Assembly: GCA_963737075.1 (NCBI GenBank)
Contig: CAVTRI010000002.1
Coordinates: 2,232,001-2,296,000 of the forward strand
DNA length: 64,000 bases
Origin: CAVTRI01 sp963737075
GTDB lineage: Bacteria; Actinomycetota; Acidimicrobiia; Acidimicrobiales; Palsa-688
Direction of reading: 5' to 3'
Part shown: positions 31,776 through 40,110 of the stretch, one piece after another
Numbering within the stretch: the first letter of the stretch is position 1
Layout: each line of letters starts with the position of its first letter
Position numbers and translations under genes: made by a program
The notes under the pieces: generated by a model
What the model saw: the letters and a program-made list of their open reading frames with translations, nothing else
Databases searched by the model: none
What the model was told of the DNA's origin: nothing

Positions 31776-32987
31776 TCACGTTCGCCCGCCAGCGTCTTCT
31801 GCGCCCGTTGGTGTCGATTGATGGTGATGAGCGGTGAGGGCGTGGGGGTCACTGCCATCATGTCCGCAGGGGTTGCTGTGCACAGTGACGCTGGTGAGCC
31901 GACGGACCTCGTGCAGGAGTCGGTGTTGGGCGTCCTCCGCGATGCTGTGCGCGACGCCTAGGGACAAGGTGGTGTCCGACACGATATCGACTTCGGCGTG
32001 GAGACTGTGCCCGATCCAACGTAACCGGACCGACTCGACTGCCTGCACTCCGGGGGTCTCGGCCACCGCCGTCTCGACGTGGGCGACCAGGGAGGGATCG
32101 ACGGCGTCCATGAGGCGGCGGTAGATGTCTCGGGCCGAGTTGCGCACCACGAACAGGATGCTGACGGTGATGAGCAGGCCGAAGACCGGGTCGGCGTTCT
32201 GCCACCCGGCGGCCACTCCGATGGCTCCGGCAACGACGCCCAGCGAGGAGAACCCATCGGTGCGGGCGTGGTAGCCGTCGGCTTCCAATGCGGCCGAGCC
32301 GATGCGCCGTCCCACTCGGATGCGGTAGCGGGCCACGATCTCGTTACCGGCGAAGCCGATTGCCCCCGCCGCGGCCACCCACGGCAGGTGGGTGACCGTG
32401 ACGGGATGGATCATCCGGGAGATGGCTTCATAGGCGGCTACCAGTGCGGACGCGGCCACGGTGAGCACCACAAAGATGCCGGCTAGGTCTTCCGCCCGCC
32501 CGTACCCGTAGGTGTACCGCCGGTTGGGGGTCCTCCGGCTCAGCCAGAAGGCCACCGCAAGGGGCACCGCGGTGAGGGCGTCAGCGAAGTTGTGGATGGT
32601 GTCGGCCAGCAGCGCTACCGATCCGGAGAAGACCAAGATGGCCAGTTGCGCTGAGGCGGTGACGGCTAGCCCGGTCAATGAGATCTTGAGCGCGGTCATT
32701 CCCGCCTTGCTGGTGGCCAAGGCGTCATCGACGCTGTCGGCGGCATCGTGAGTATGGGGCCGGAACAGATCCGCTAGCGGGCCCCACACACCGCGCCGGT
32801 GATGGTGACCGTTCTCATGGCCGTGGCCGTAGCCATGCTCATGCTCTTGGCCGTCATGCTGACCATGGTGATGACCGTCATGATGGTGGCCGTCGTGCGG
32901 GTCGTGAGTCTCGTCGGCGCCACTCGTGGAGGGGACGCGCACAACGGCAACACTAAGCCGTCCGACAGGCCAGATCGTTCCCGACAC
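31776..32987 (-). CDS. Cation diffusion facilitator (zinc/cobalt-type efflux)
   Basis: 403 residues from GTG 32987; later starts are possible. A histidine-rich N-terminus (repeated HDGHHH and HGHENGHHH, residues about 30-65) for metal binding, then six membrane helices. The CDF metal site is in HNFADAL (helix 2, HxxxD) and HARTDGFSS (helix 5, HxxxD). A C-terminal cytoplasmic domain (VAHVETAVAETPGVQAVESV) dimerises. It exports divalent metals, most likely Zn2+, in exchange for protons. The ends are His-rich too (ALTAHHHQS). No metal regulator is adjacent. Confidence 0.93.
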   Translation of the reverse strand: MSGTIWPVGRLSVAVVRVPSTSGADETHDPHDGHHHDGHHHGQHDGQEHEHGYGHGHENGHHHRRGVWGPLADLFRPHTHDAADSVDDALATSKAGMTALKISLTGLAVTASAQLAILVFSGSVALLADTIHNFADALTAVPLAVAFWLSRRTPNRRYTYGYGRAEDLAGIFVVLTVAASALVAAYEAISRMIHPVTVTHLPWVAAAGAIGFAGNEIVARYRIRVGRRIGSAALEADGYHARTDGFSSLGVVAGAIGVAAGWQNADPVFGLLITVSILFVVRNSARDIYRRLMDAVDPSLVAHVETAVAETPGVQAVESVRLRWIGHSLHAEVDIVSDTTLSLGVAHSIAEDAQHRLLHEVRRLTSVTVHSNPCGHDGSDPHALTAHHHQSTPTGAEDAGGRT

Positions 32988-33153
32988 TGGTGATGAACTC
33001 AGCAGACCTGCATGCCGAATAAGGGCGGCGCCGTGTCGGCGCCTGTTCCGCCCCAGCCGCGGATACGGTGGCGACGAGAGTCGTGATCCGAGGAGGCAAG
33101 AGAGGAGCGAGAGCTGGTTCGCCCCCTCGTCTCAACCGTATGAGTCGTCGTTC

Positions 33154-34038
33154 ATGATTGGCATCGTCACCGACAGCGCGGCGTCGCTGCCCTGGGATCC
33201 CCCTGTGGACCAAAATGTCGTTGTCGTGCCGCTGCGGCTGGACATCGATGGTCACACGTACACCGACCTCGAGCTTGCTGGGCACAGAGCGGCCGATCGG
33301 GATCTCGCTGCTCCGGTCGGACTGGCGGCCCTCGGGGGCGGAGGGGCTGCAGTGTGCACGTCGGGCCCGTCGCCGGGAGAATTCGCCGACGCGATTTGCC
33401 GCGTCGACCGTGGGGATGGCGTGTTAGTGCTGACGGTGTCGGCGAAGATGTCGAGCACCCACGAGGCCGCCACCCTGGGCGCCCGTCTCGCCGGTGTCCG
33501 GGCAGAGGTGCTCGACACCGGCACCGCGGCGGGGGGCGAGGCCCTCGTTGTCCATGCCGCGGCAGAGTCCGCAGCCGCGGATCGAGAGTTTGGAGATGTG
33601 GTGGCGCGGGCAAAGCTGGTGAGTCGCAACGTGCGACTGGTGGCGCAGGTCGGAGATCTTCGCCCTCTGGTTCGAGGCGGCAGGCTGCCGTCGCCGTTGG
33701 CCCGGCTTGGAAAAGCCGTTGGCTTGCGCCCGGTGTTCGAGTTCCGCCGGGGCAGCATCCGTGTCCTCCGCCCGGCGCTTTCGCCGACCACAGCGCGCGA
33801 CGCCCTGCTGGCGGCCTGGCGAGCGTCCATCAAGCCGGGACAGCGGCTGCACGTCTCGGTCAGCCATGGCGACGACGAGTCCGGGGCGCTGTCTCTGCTG
33901 GCGGACATCGAGGACGAGGTTCCGGCGACAACGGCGTTCGTCGGCCGGTTCAGCCCGGCGATGGTGTCCCACACAGGAACCGATGTGATCGGCCTGGCGT
34001 GGTGGTGGGAGCCGGCGGCAAAGGGCAGCGTTGGCTGA
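33154..34038 (+). CDS. DegV-family fatty-acid-binding protein (FakB-like)
   Basis: 294 residues from ATG 33154; the upstream extension of the frame lacks conserved sequence. DegV hallmarks: IGIVTDSAASLP at the start, TSGPSPGEFADAI, VLTVSAKMSSTHEAA (fatty-acid carboxylate site) and VGLRPVFEFRRGSIRV. In Firmicutes, FakB presents a fatty acid to the kinase FakA to make acyl-phosphate. The gene overlaps a PlsY-like acyltransferase by 8 bases, and PlsY consumes acyl-phosphate, so the pair is functionally coherent although no FakA is visible. Confidence 0.88.
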   Translation: MIGIVTDSAASLPWDPPVDQNVVVVPLRLDIDGHTYTDLELAGHRAADRDLAAPVGLAALGGGGAAVCTSGPSPGEFADAICRVDRGDGVLVLTVSAKMSSTHEAATLGARLAGVRAEVLDTGTAAGGEALVVHAAAESAAADREFGDVVARAKLVSRNVRLVAQVGDLRPLVRGGRLPSPLARLGKAVGLRPVFEFRRGSIRVLRPALSPTTARDALLAAWRASIKPGQRLHVSVSHGDDESGALSLLADIEDEVPATTAFVGRFSPAMVSHTGTDVIGLAWWWEPAAKGSVG

Positions 34039-34876
34039 GCGGGCTCAGCCCAAAATGCGCTGGGCGCGATCCGCCCGTTCGCCCGGGTGGCTGGTGGTAG
34101 GAGTGGCATACCTGGTAGGGGCGGCACCGTTCACCAATGTGGCTGCCCGGTTCCTGCGAGGCGTCGACCTCCGTGACGTCGAGCAGGGGACCGTTTCGGG
34201 CACCGCGTTGTATGAGGTCACCGGCTTCGGGCCTCTGGCGCTCGTCGGATGCCTGGAGCTGGCGAAAGGGGCGGTGGGACCGATGCTCGCCGGCCGCGAT
34301 CGGCCTCTGTTGGCCGCGGCGGCCGGGGGAGCCGGCGTCGTCGGCCATGACTGGTCCCCGCTGCTCGGCTTTGCCGGAGGGCGAGGGGTCTCGGTGAGCT
34401 TGGGCGGGCTGCTGCCCATCGCCCCCGAGGGCACCGCGGTGCTCAGCGCCGGCCTTATCGTCGGCCGACTGGCCAGAGAGACCGCGCTCGGCTGTTTCGC
34501 CGCCGCTGTCGCCCTCCCCGCCATCCTCGCCTGGCGTCGGGGGTGGGCGGGGTTGGCGGCGGGCCTGAGCTATTCCCTTCCAATGCTGTGTAAACGGCTC
34601 ACCGGCAACCGCGCGCCTTCGCGCGATTCCAGCCCTCGCGTCTACCTCTACCGGCTGCTGTTTGACCGTGACACCCGGGTCCCGGATCAGGCGGCGCCGA
34701 CGGTCGGCGCCGGGGCCTCCACCGCGGGTGTCCCCACCGGCCCGAGCAGTTTGCCTGGAGGGTCGAACTGCGGCCATCGGCGGTCTCCCTCTAGCTCGAG
34801 CGCAGCCTGGCACCTAGGCGTGCGATGGCTGATCAGCACGACCAGGAGGCTGCCCACCGCCGCCACCGCCCAGTAG
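34031..34876 (+). CDS. PlsY-like glycerol-3-phosphate acyltransferase homologue
   Basis: 281 residues from TTG 34031, overlapping degV. Multiple membrane segments. PlsY-type motifs are modified: TVSGTALYEV replaces the usual GSGNxGxTN loop, while LELAKGAVGPML and VGHDWSPLLGFAGGRGVSVS keep the later motifs well. Hence an acyl-phosphate acyltransferase or a divergent relative; the lost Asn-rich loop casts some doubt on the standard reaction. The last 60 residues (from about 34690) are low complexity and overlap the convergent gene by 190 bases, so the true stop may be earlier in the ancestral form. Confidence 0.72.
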   Translation: MAERAQPKMRWARSARSPGWLVVGVAYLVGAAPFTNVAARFLRGVDLRDVEQGTVSGTALYEVTGFGPLALVGCLELAKGAVGPMLAGRDRPLLAAAAGGAGVVGHDWSPLLGFAGGRGVSVSLGGLLPIAPEGTAVLSAGLIVGRLARETALGCFAAAVALPAILAWRRGWAGLAAGLSYSLPMLCKRLTGNRAPSRDSSPRVYLYRLLFDRDTRVPDQAAPTVGAGASTAGVPTGPSSLPGGSNCGHRRSPSSSSAAWHLGVRWLISTTRRLPTAATAQ

Positions 34877-35883
34877 CTCACCACGCGGTACACGACCGTC
34901 GCCACCAGGGCCTGCCCCAGGGGCGTGCCGGTCAAGGCGAACGCCCCCACCAGTCCGCCCTCTACCACGCCGATGCCGGCCGGCAGCGGAATCAGGCTGC
35001 TGGCGACCTGCGACACCGCGTACGCGAACAGCACAGCCCGCCACGGCACGGGCACGCCAACCAGTTCGAACGCCGCCACCAAGCAGGCGGTGTCCAGGAG
35101 CCAGTTGAGCGTGCTGTAGGTGAGGACCTGGGCTCCGCCGACCGCCCCCACCCGGTATCGCACGACGTCGGTCGTTTGCGCCGCCACCTTTCGGACCAGC
35201 CGGATCCACCGCCGAGAACGGTGGCGGGCCAGGAACTCCTCAACCGCGTCCAAACGGTGCACCGCCATCACGAAGGCCGCGGATCCCGCCACCAGGACGA
35301 CGCCGAACGCGATGAGCAGGGGCACGCTTCCTACGCCGGCAATACCCGACCCGACGACCAGGAGCATCAGCACCGAGACGCTGGCCGCGAACCCGCCGGC
35401 CAACACGGCCCACACGGCGAGCGGGAGGGGCACGCCCCGGCGACGGTACTGCCCGATCAGCCACCCGCTGGCGGGAACCGCACCGCCCGGGACGAGCGCC
35501 GCCACCCCGGTCGACGCGACCGTCAGTCCGATGAGGGACCGCCGGCGGACCCGGGCGCCTCCGCCGAGCAGCAGCCGCCGCTGGGCGAACGCGTAACACG
35601 CGAATGACAGCATCTGCGCCGCGATCGAGACGGCCAGCCACGGCAGGCGGCCGACGCTCATTCGATGGAACGCGGTCACGAAGTCGTGCTTGGCGGAGCT
35701 CGCCCTCAAGACGAGCACCCCGATCACCACGAGCAGCAGCAGGGCAACCAGCACCTTCGTCGAGGGTAGCCACCGGGGTCGCCGCCACCCCCGGTGCCCT
35801 TCGTCGAACGGGGCGCCCGTGCTGGCGGCGCCCGACAGCACACGCATCGTGGTGTCTTCGGCGAGCAGCCGGGGCAGGCTCAT
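34687..35883 (-). CDS. Lysylphosphatidylglycerol synthase-type (UPF0104) membrane protein
   Basis: 398 residues from ATG 35883. Eight or so membrane helices; typical segments include HRMSVGRLPWLAVSIAAQML, LVPGGAVPASGWLIG, and SLIPLPAGIGVVEGGLVG, the signature of the flippase/synthase transmembrane family (MprF N-terminal-like, also AglD-like). It lacks a soluble aminoacyl-transfer domain, so it is more likely a lipid or glycolipid transporter than a full synthase. It overlaps the PlsY-like gene tail to tail. Confidence 0.82.
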   Translation of the reverse strand: MSLPRLLAEDTTMRVLSGAASTGAPFDEGHRGWRRPRWLPSTKVLVALLLLVVIGVLVLRASSAKHDFVTAFHRMSVGRLPWLAVSIAAQMLSFACYAFAQRRLLLGGGARVRRRSLIGLTVASTGVAALVPGGAVPASGWLIGQYRRRGVPLPLAVWAVLAGGFAASVSVLMLLVVGSGIAGVGSVPLLIAFGVVLVAGSAAFVMAVHRLDAVEEFLARHRSRRWIRLVRKVAAQTTDVVRYRVGAVGGAQVLTYSTLNWLLDTACLVAAFELVGVPVPWRAVLFAYAVSQVASSLIPLPAGIGVVEGGLVGAFALTGTPLGQALVATVVYRVVSYWAVAAVGSLLVVLISHRTPRCQAALELEGDRRWPQFDPPGKLLGPVGTPAVEAPAPTVGAA

Positions 35884-36120
35884 GGTGTGTAGATCCTTAC
35901 GGCCGGGTACATGGAGAGAACGGCCTCAACAATCCAAACATCGACGAGACCCTGCTTTCTTCCGGACCCGCGTTCCGGGGTCGCTCGGGTTCGAGTAGGG
36001 TGTGACGGTCCCAGGGGGAACGGAACGCTAGCGACTGCCGGTGACGCCTGTCCCGCCACCATCCCGAGAGAGAGCCTGGTGCCGACCGCCGTCCCTACCC
36101 TCACCGGTGAAGACGATCTA

Positions 36121-36837
36121 GTGGTGAATCGAACTCCCCCTGTCGAGGAAGTCGTTGTCTCACGGGGCGGCGCCAAGTCGGTAGTCGGACGGATGCTTCA
36201 CGTCGTCCGGGGGGCGTTGCCGGCAGTCATGGTCGCGACGGTCGTGCCGCTGGCGCTCTTCTACGGGCTGTCGGCCGCTGACGGCATGAAAGCCGGAATC
36301 ATCGGCTCGCTCACCTGGGCCTATCTGGTGCTGGGTCGTCAACTCCTGAGCAGCAGGCGGATATCCGGGCTCCTCATCATCACGGCGTTCACGTTGACGA
36401 TCCGATGTGTCACGTGGGCAGTCCATCAGTCGGCGTTCACCTTCTTTGCCGTGCCGGTTGCGGAGACCGTCGGCATGGGGGCGTTGTTCGTTGTCACGCT
36501 GATCATCGGCCGTCCGCTGTTGGTGAGCCTCGCCCACGACTTTGTTCCCGCGGTCGGCGAACGGCTCATGCACGTCGACTACAGGCGCCTCGTGCGGCAT
36601 CTTTCCTGTGTGTGGGGCATCGTCTACCTCGGGTCGGCAGCTACGTCCGCCCTACTCCTCACGACACAAAGCATCCACTGGTTCCTGCTTCTTCACCAGA
36701 TGTCGGGCTGGATATGGACCGGCTCCGGGCTGGCCGTGTCGGTCCTGTACGGACGCCGCCACGGGGGTGAGCTGGTGGCCCTGGCCACCAACGCCGTGCA
36801 CCGTCACCAACCCGCCCGGGCCGCGGCCATCGCCTGA
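36121..36837 (+). CDS. VC0807-like integral membrane protein
   Basis: About 238 residues if GTG 36121 is used; the longer frame (from 35911) has poor N-terminal composition, so the start is uncertain. Five to six hydrophobic helices. Segments such as YGLSAADGMKAGIIGSL, VTLIIGRPLLVSLAHDFVP and CVWGIVYLGSAATSALLL match the VC0807/DUF3159-like group of unknown function. No partner gene gives a clue. Confidence 0.7.
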   Translation: MVNRTPPVEEVVVSRGGAKSVVGRMLHVVRGALPAVMVATVVPLALFYGLSAADGMKAGIIGSLTWAYLVLGRQLLSSRRISGLLIITAFTLTIRCVTWAVHQSAFTFFAVPVAETVGMGALFVVTLIIGRPLLVSLAHDFVPAVGERLMHVDYRRLVRHLSCVWGIVYLGSAATSALLLTTQSIHWFLLLHQMSGWIWTGSGLAVSVLYGRRHGGELVALATNAVHRHQPARAAAIA

Positions 36838-36848
36838 GCCGGGGACCG

Positions 36849-37394
36849 TCAGGCGGGCAGGAGCCCGCGGGGTGAGCGCGGACTATCGGGATTGAGGCTC
36901 TCTCCCGGCGGCGTGGGGCCCGCTGCACTGCTGGGGCCGGGTCCACCATCCTCTGGCACCAACCGCAGGGTACCTCCCAGCACCACGGCGCTCTGCACGT
37001 CCGAGTCGACCGCCAGCCACCAAAAAGGGCCGTACCGACCGGCGTCTCGCACCGCGATCGGCCTCCCCGAGCTGCGCACCCCCAGAAGCGATTCGCGCCC
37101 ATACGGCGTGACGGGCCTGAGCTCCGCCCGCCATCCGCCGTGACGGACGACCGCCGTGGTGATCCGTTCGGCATCCATGGTGAGGTCGAGGTCCACGCGT
37201 TCGCCGTCCAGGCCCCAGCCCCGAACTGACCCGAGGACGCGTCGCGTCTCTTCCGCGGCGGCCCGCCGTTCGAGCCGCCGCCACCGCCAGCGGAAGCGCC
37301 AGGAGGTCGCCTGCAACGGATCCGCGCCCGGCCCGGCACCCAGCCCACCCCAGCGCCAACGCATCACTCGTTGCCACGCCATCCGAGCGGACAC
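36849..37394 (-). CDS. Hypothetical protein
   Basis: 181 residues. Basic Arg/Trp-rich N-terminus (WQRVMRWRWGGLGAGP, FRWRWRRLERRAA), then a beta-rich middle (VDLDLTMDAERITTAVVRHG, WRAELRPVTPYGRESLLGV) and a proline-rich tail. I recognise no family. The start ATG is close to the divergent acetyltransferase gene at 37417. Confidence 0.5.
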   Translation of the reverse strand: MSARMAWQRVMRWRWGGLGAGPGADPLQATSWRFRWRWRRLERRAAAEETRRVLGSVRGWGLDGERVDLDLTMDAERITTAVVRHGGWRAELRPVTPYGRESLLGVRSSGRPIAVRDAGRYGPFWWLAVDSDVQSAVVLGGTLRLVPEDGGPGPSSAAGPTPPGESLNPDSPRSPRGLLPA

Positions 37395-37416
37395 ACCACC
37401 GGAAAGGCTACGACCG

Positions 37417-37989
37417 GTGCGGCCCTATGCCAACCTCCCGTGGCACGCTGACGGGGTGCGGTCGCTGCAGGAGGTCGTCCACGTCAAGCTGCCCGACGGT
37501 CGGACGGTGGACGTCGGGCCCCTATCGGCCCAGGATCTCGACGACCTCTACTGGTGTTTTGCCGACGTGGTGGCCCGAGGCGACGGCTACCCCCAGACGC
37601 CGCCGCTCACCCGGAGCGCGTTCGAGGACACCTGGGTACGGCCGGTGACGATCGTCGTCGGGGCTGCGGTCGAAAGACGGTTCGCGGGGGCGTACTACCT
37701 CAAACCCAACCAGCCTGGCCTCGGGGCGCACATCGCGAACGCGGGCTACGTGGTGGCGCGCGATTTCCGCCGGGCCAGGGTCGGCCGGGCCCTGGTCGAA
37801 GATTCGATCGTCAGAGCGCCGCTCGCGGGCTTCGACGCCGTGCAGTTCAACTGGGTGTTCGCCTCCAACCCCGCTCGGGGGCTCTACGAAGAACTCGGCT
37901 GGCAGCAGGTGGGTCGGGTTCCGCGTGCCGTCCCACGGCCGGACGGGACCCGGGAGGACGCGATCATCTATTGGCGCGCTGTTCCCTGA
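37417..37989 (+). CDS. GNAT-family N-acetyltransferase
   Basis: 190 residues from GTG 37417 with GGAAAGG upstream. The GNAT fold is visible: VGPLSAQDLDDLYWCF, ERRFAGAYYLKPNQPG, then acetyl-CoA motif A (NAGYVVARDFRRARVGRALV, a variant of the Q/RxxGxG/A loop) and NWVFASNPARGLYEELGWQ. It transfers an acetyl group to an unknown amine. Ends just before the convergent ABC permease. Confidence 0.88.
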   Translation: MRPYANLPWHADGVRSLQEVVHVKLPDGRTVDVGPLSAQDLDDLYWCFADVVARGDGYPQTPPLTRSAFEDTWVRPVTIVVGAAVERRFAGAYYLKPNQPGLGAHIANAGYVVARDFRRARVGRALVEDSIVRAPLAGFDAVQFNWVFASNPARGLYEELGWQQVGRVPRAVPRPDGTREDAIIYWRAVP

Positions 37990-38005
37990 GTCGTCCGATG
38001 CCTGG

Positions 38006-38890
38006 TCAGGACAGCACCCGGCGGCGGAACCCTCGAATCCCCAGCGTCAGGAACAGGGCGAAGAATGCGATCAGCACCGGATAGATGACGTACAGATGCA
38101 TATGGCTGGCGTGGGTGAAGCCCGCCCGCATGCCCTCAGCGACATAGATCAGCGGGTTGATCAGCACCAGGGTCTGCAGCCAATGGAACTCGCCCACCTT
38201 GACCGGCGCCAGCCGGGTCCACTGGTAGTACGTGCCGCCAAGGAACGTCACCGGCAGCACCACGAACCCGAACATCAGCCCGATGTTGCGGGGCTCGAAC
38301 GACGTGCCCAGCACCAGGCCGAGCGACGACATGGTCAGGGCGGCCAGCGGGATCAGCGTGGCGACCACCGCCCAGTGGACCGACAGATGGGCGTGGACGC
38401 CACGGGCGTGGACCACGGCGGCGGTCGGGAACACGATCAGGGCGGCGAGCAAGCCCTGGACCGTCCCTGAGAGCACCTTGGCCGCGCCTACCAGCCAGAC
38501 CGGGCATGGTGCTTGCACCCGGTCCTCGATCTCGCGGGTGTACCCGAACTCCTGCGACATGGTCAACGCCACCGACTGGACACCCTGGAACATGATCGAA
38601 ATGCCGACGACGCCAGGCACGAGCACCGTCGCGAACGCCGACTCCGCCGCCTTCCCGCCACCTCCCCCCACCCCTTGGCCGATCGACGGGAAGACGTACA
38701 GGAACACGAAGACCAGCAGGAACGGCTGAATCAGCGTGCGGGCCACGAACTCCAACCCGTTCTTGCGCAAGACGGTCAGGTCCCTCAGCAGCAGCGCCCA
38801 TAACGCGGTCCGGCTCGATGCCAGCGCCGAGCGGGTCGGTTGCGTGGCGATCCGGGCCGGTGTGGCCTCCGTCACGACGGCCGTGGTCAC
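38006..38890 (-). CDS. ABC-2 type exporter permease (DrrB-like)
   Basis: 294 residues from GTG 38890. A cytoplasmic N-terminus, then six membrane segments (TLIQPFLLVFVFLYVFPSIG; VLVPGVVGISIMFQGVQSVAL; LIPLAALTMSSLGLVLGTSF; VVLPVTFLGGTYYQW; LYVIYPVLIAFFALFLTLGI). The amphipathic EFGYTREIEDRVQAPCPVW is the coupling-helix region typical of ABC-2 permeases. With the ATPase 31 bases upstream it forms a drug or lipid exporter. Confidence 0.92.
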   Translation of the reverse strand: MTTAVVTEATPARIATQPTRSALASSRTALWALLLRDLTVLRKNGLEFVARTLIQPFLLVFVFLYVFPSIGQGVGGGGGKAAESAFATVLVPGVVGISIMFQGVQSVALTMSQEFGYTREIEDRVQAPCPVWLVGAAKVLSGTVQGLLAALIVFPTAAVVHARGVHAHLSVHWAVVATLIPLAALTMSSLGLVLGTSFEPRNIGLMFGFVVLPVTFLGGTYYQWTRLAPVKVGEFHWLQTLVLINPLIYVAEGMRAGFTHASHMHLYVIYPVLIAFFALFLTLGIRGFRRRVLS

Positions 38891-38921
38891 CGGCCACCCT
38901 GCCGAATCTCGCGAGCAGTGG

Positions 38922-39926
38922 TCATTGGTCTCGCAGCTCCCGGCCTGTCAGGGTGATGAACACCGTTTCCAGCGACGGCTCTGAGACGGACAGATCGCCG
39001 AGGGAGATACCTAGTTTCTCTGCCGCCGCGACCACCCGGGGAAGCAGCCGTTCGCTTCCGGTGACGTAGAGCTCCACGCCGCCCTCGACGGGCCGCACTC
39101 GCGTGACGCCCTCCACCAGGCCAGCCAGCTGTCGTCCGAGCGCTTCCGAGTCGCCGCTCGCCTTGACCGTAACGATGGTGTCCGCTTCGGTCGCCTGCTT
39201 GAGGCCGGCCGGGGTATCGAGGGCGAGAAACTTTCCGTGGTCCATGATCGCCACCCGGTCGCAGAGCTGGTCCGCCTCCTCCATGTAGTGGGTCGTGAGC
39301 AGAATGGTCTGCCCATCGGCGTTGAGCCGGCGCAGGACGTCCCACAGCGCCAACCTGCTCTGCGGGTCGAGGCCGGCGGTGGGCTCGTCCAGGAAAAGCA
39401 CCGCCGGACGATGAAACATCGATCTGGCCACCATGAGGCGTTGCGCCATGCCACCCGACAGTGCGTACACCGACGCCTTTGCCCACCGAGTGAGGTGGAA
39501 CTGCTCCAGAAGCTGGTCGGCCACCTCCCGGCTCTCTTTGGCCGAGATCCCGAACAGTCGCCCGTGGAAGTACAGGTTTTCCCAAACACTGAGCTGCCGG
39601 TCGAGGGTGTTCTGCTGCGAGACCACGCCGATCAGTTGTTTCGCCAGTGTCGGGTGCGCCACCACGTCGATCCCGCCGATCGTCGCCGATCCAGACGTCG
39701 GGATGACACGGGTGGTGAGCATGCCAGCCGTCGTCGTCTTGCCCGCCCCGTTGGGACCCAGCAGCCCGAAGATCTCTCCCTGATAGACGTCCAGATCGAG
39801 CCGGTCGACGGCCGCGAAATCGGTCCCCGGGTACACCTTGGTCAGACCGCGGGTGCGGATCACCGGGACGGCGCCATCGGCGACCAACGACGGGCGGGAG
39901 GGGACGCCCACGGCGGGTTCGACCAT
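38922..39926 (-). CDS. ABC exporter ATPase (DrrA-like)
   Basis: 334 residues from ATG 39926; the frame before it is the translated G-rich tandem repeat, not protein. Walker A GPNGAGKTTT (about 65), Q-loop SQQNTL, signature LSGGMAQR, Walker B LFLDEPTAGLDP and H-loop TTHYME. The C-terminal extension (GVELYVTGSERLLPRVV...PSLETVFITLTGRELRD) is the DrrA type. It energises the permease encoded next. The start has no clear ribosome site. Confidence 0.95.
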   Translation of the reverse strand: MVEPAVGVPSRPSLVADGAVPVIRTRGLTKVYPGTDFAAVDRLDLDVYQGEIFGLLGPNGAGKTTTAGMLTTRVIPTSGSATIGGIDVVAHPTLAKQLIGVVSQQNTLDRQLSVWENLYFHGRLFGISAKESREVADQLLEQFHLTRWAKASVYALSGGMAQRLMVARSMFHRPAVLFLDEPTAGLDPQSRLALWDVLRRLNADGQTILLTTHYMEEADQLCDRVAIMDHGKFLALDTPAGLKQATEADTIVTVKASGDSEALGRQLAGLVEGVTRVRPVEGGVELYVTGSERLLPRVVAAAEKLGISLGDLSVSEPSLETVFITLTGRELRDQ

Positions 39927-39946
39927 CGCCAAGGAGGCTATTGCGC

Positions 39947-40102
39947 GGCTGGGTGCCGGGCGGGGCGGCGGCGGCTGGGTGCCGGGCGGGGCGGCGGCGG
40001 CTGGGTGCCGGGCGGGGCGGCGGTGGCTGGGTGCCGGGCGGGGCGGCGGTGGCTGGGTGCCGGGCGGGGCGGCGGTGGCTGGGTGCCGGACGGGGCGGCA
40101 GT
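39947..40102. repeat. Minisatellite: six 26-bp G-rich units
   Basis: Six near-identical 26-bp units, each containing GGGTGCCGG and GGGGCGGCGG, fill the space between glnE and the ABC ATPase. The last unit is the most diverged. 26 is not a multiple of 3, so it is non-coding. G-runs favour G-quadruplexes on the plus strand. Short related GGGTGCCGG-rich DNA recurs at 50.13-50.20 kb. Confidence 0.9.
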
Positions 40103-40110
40103 GGCCGGGG

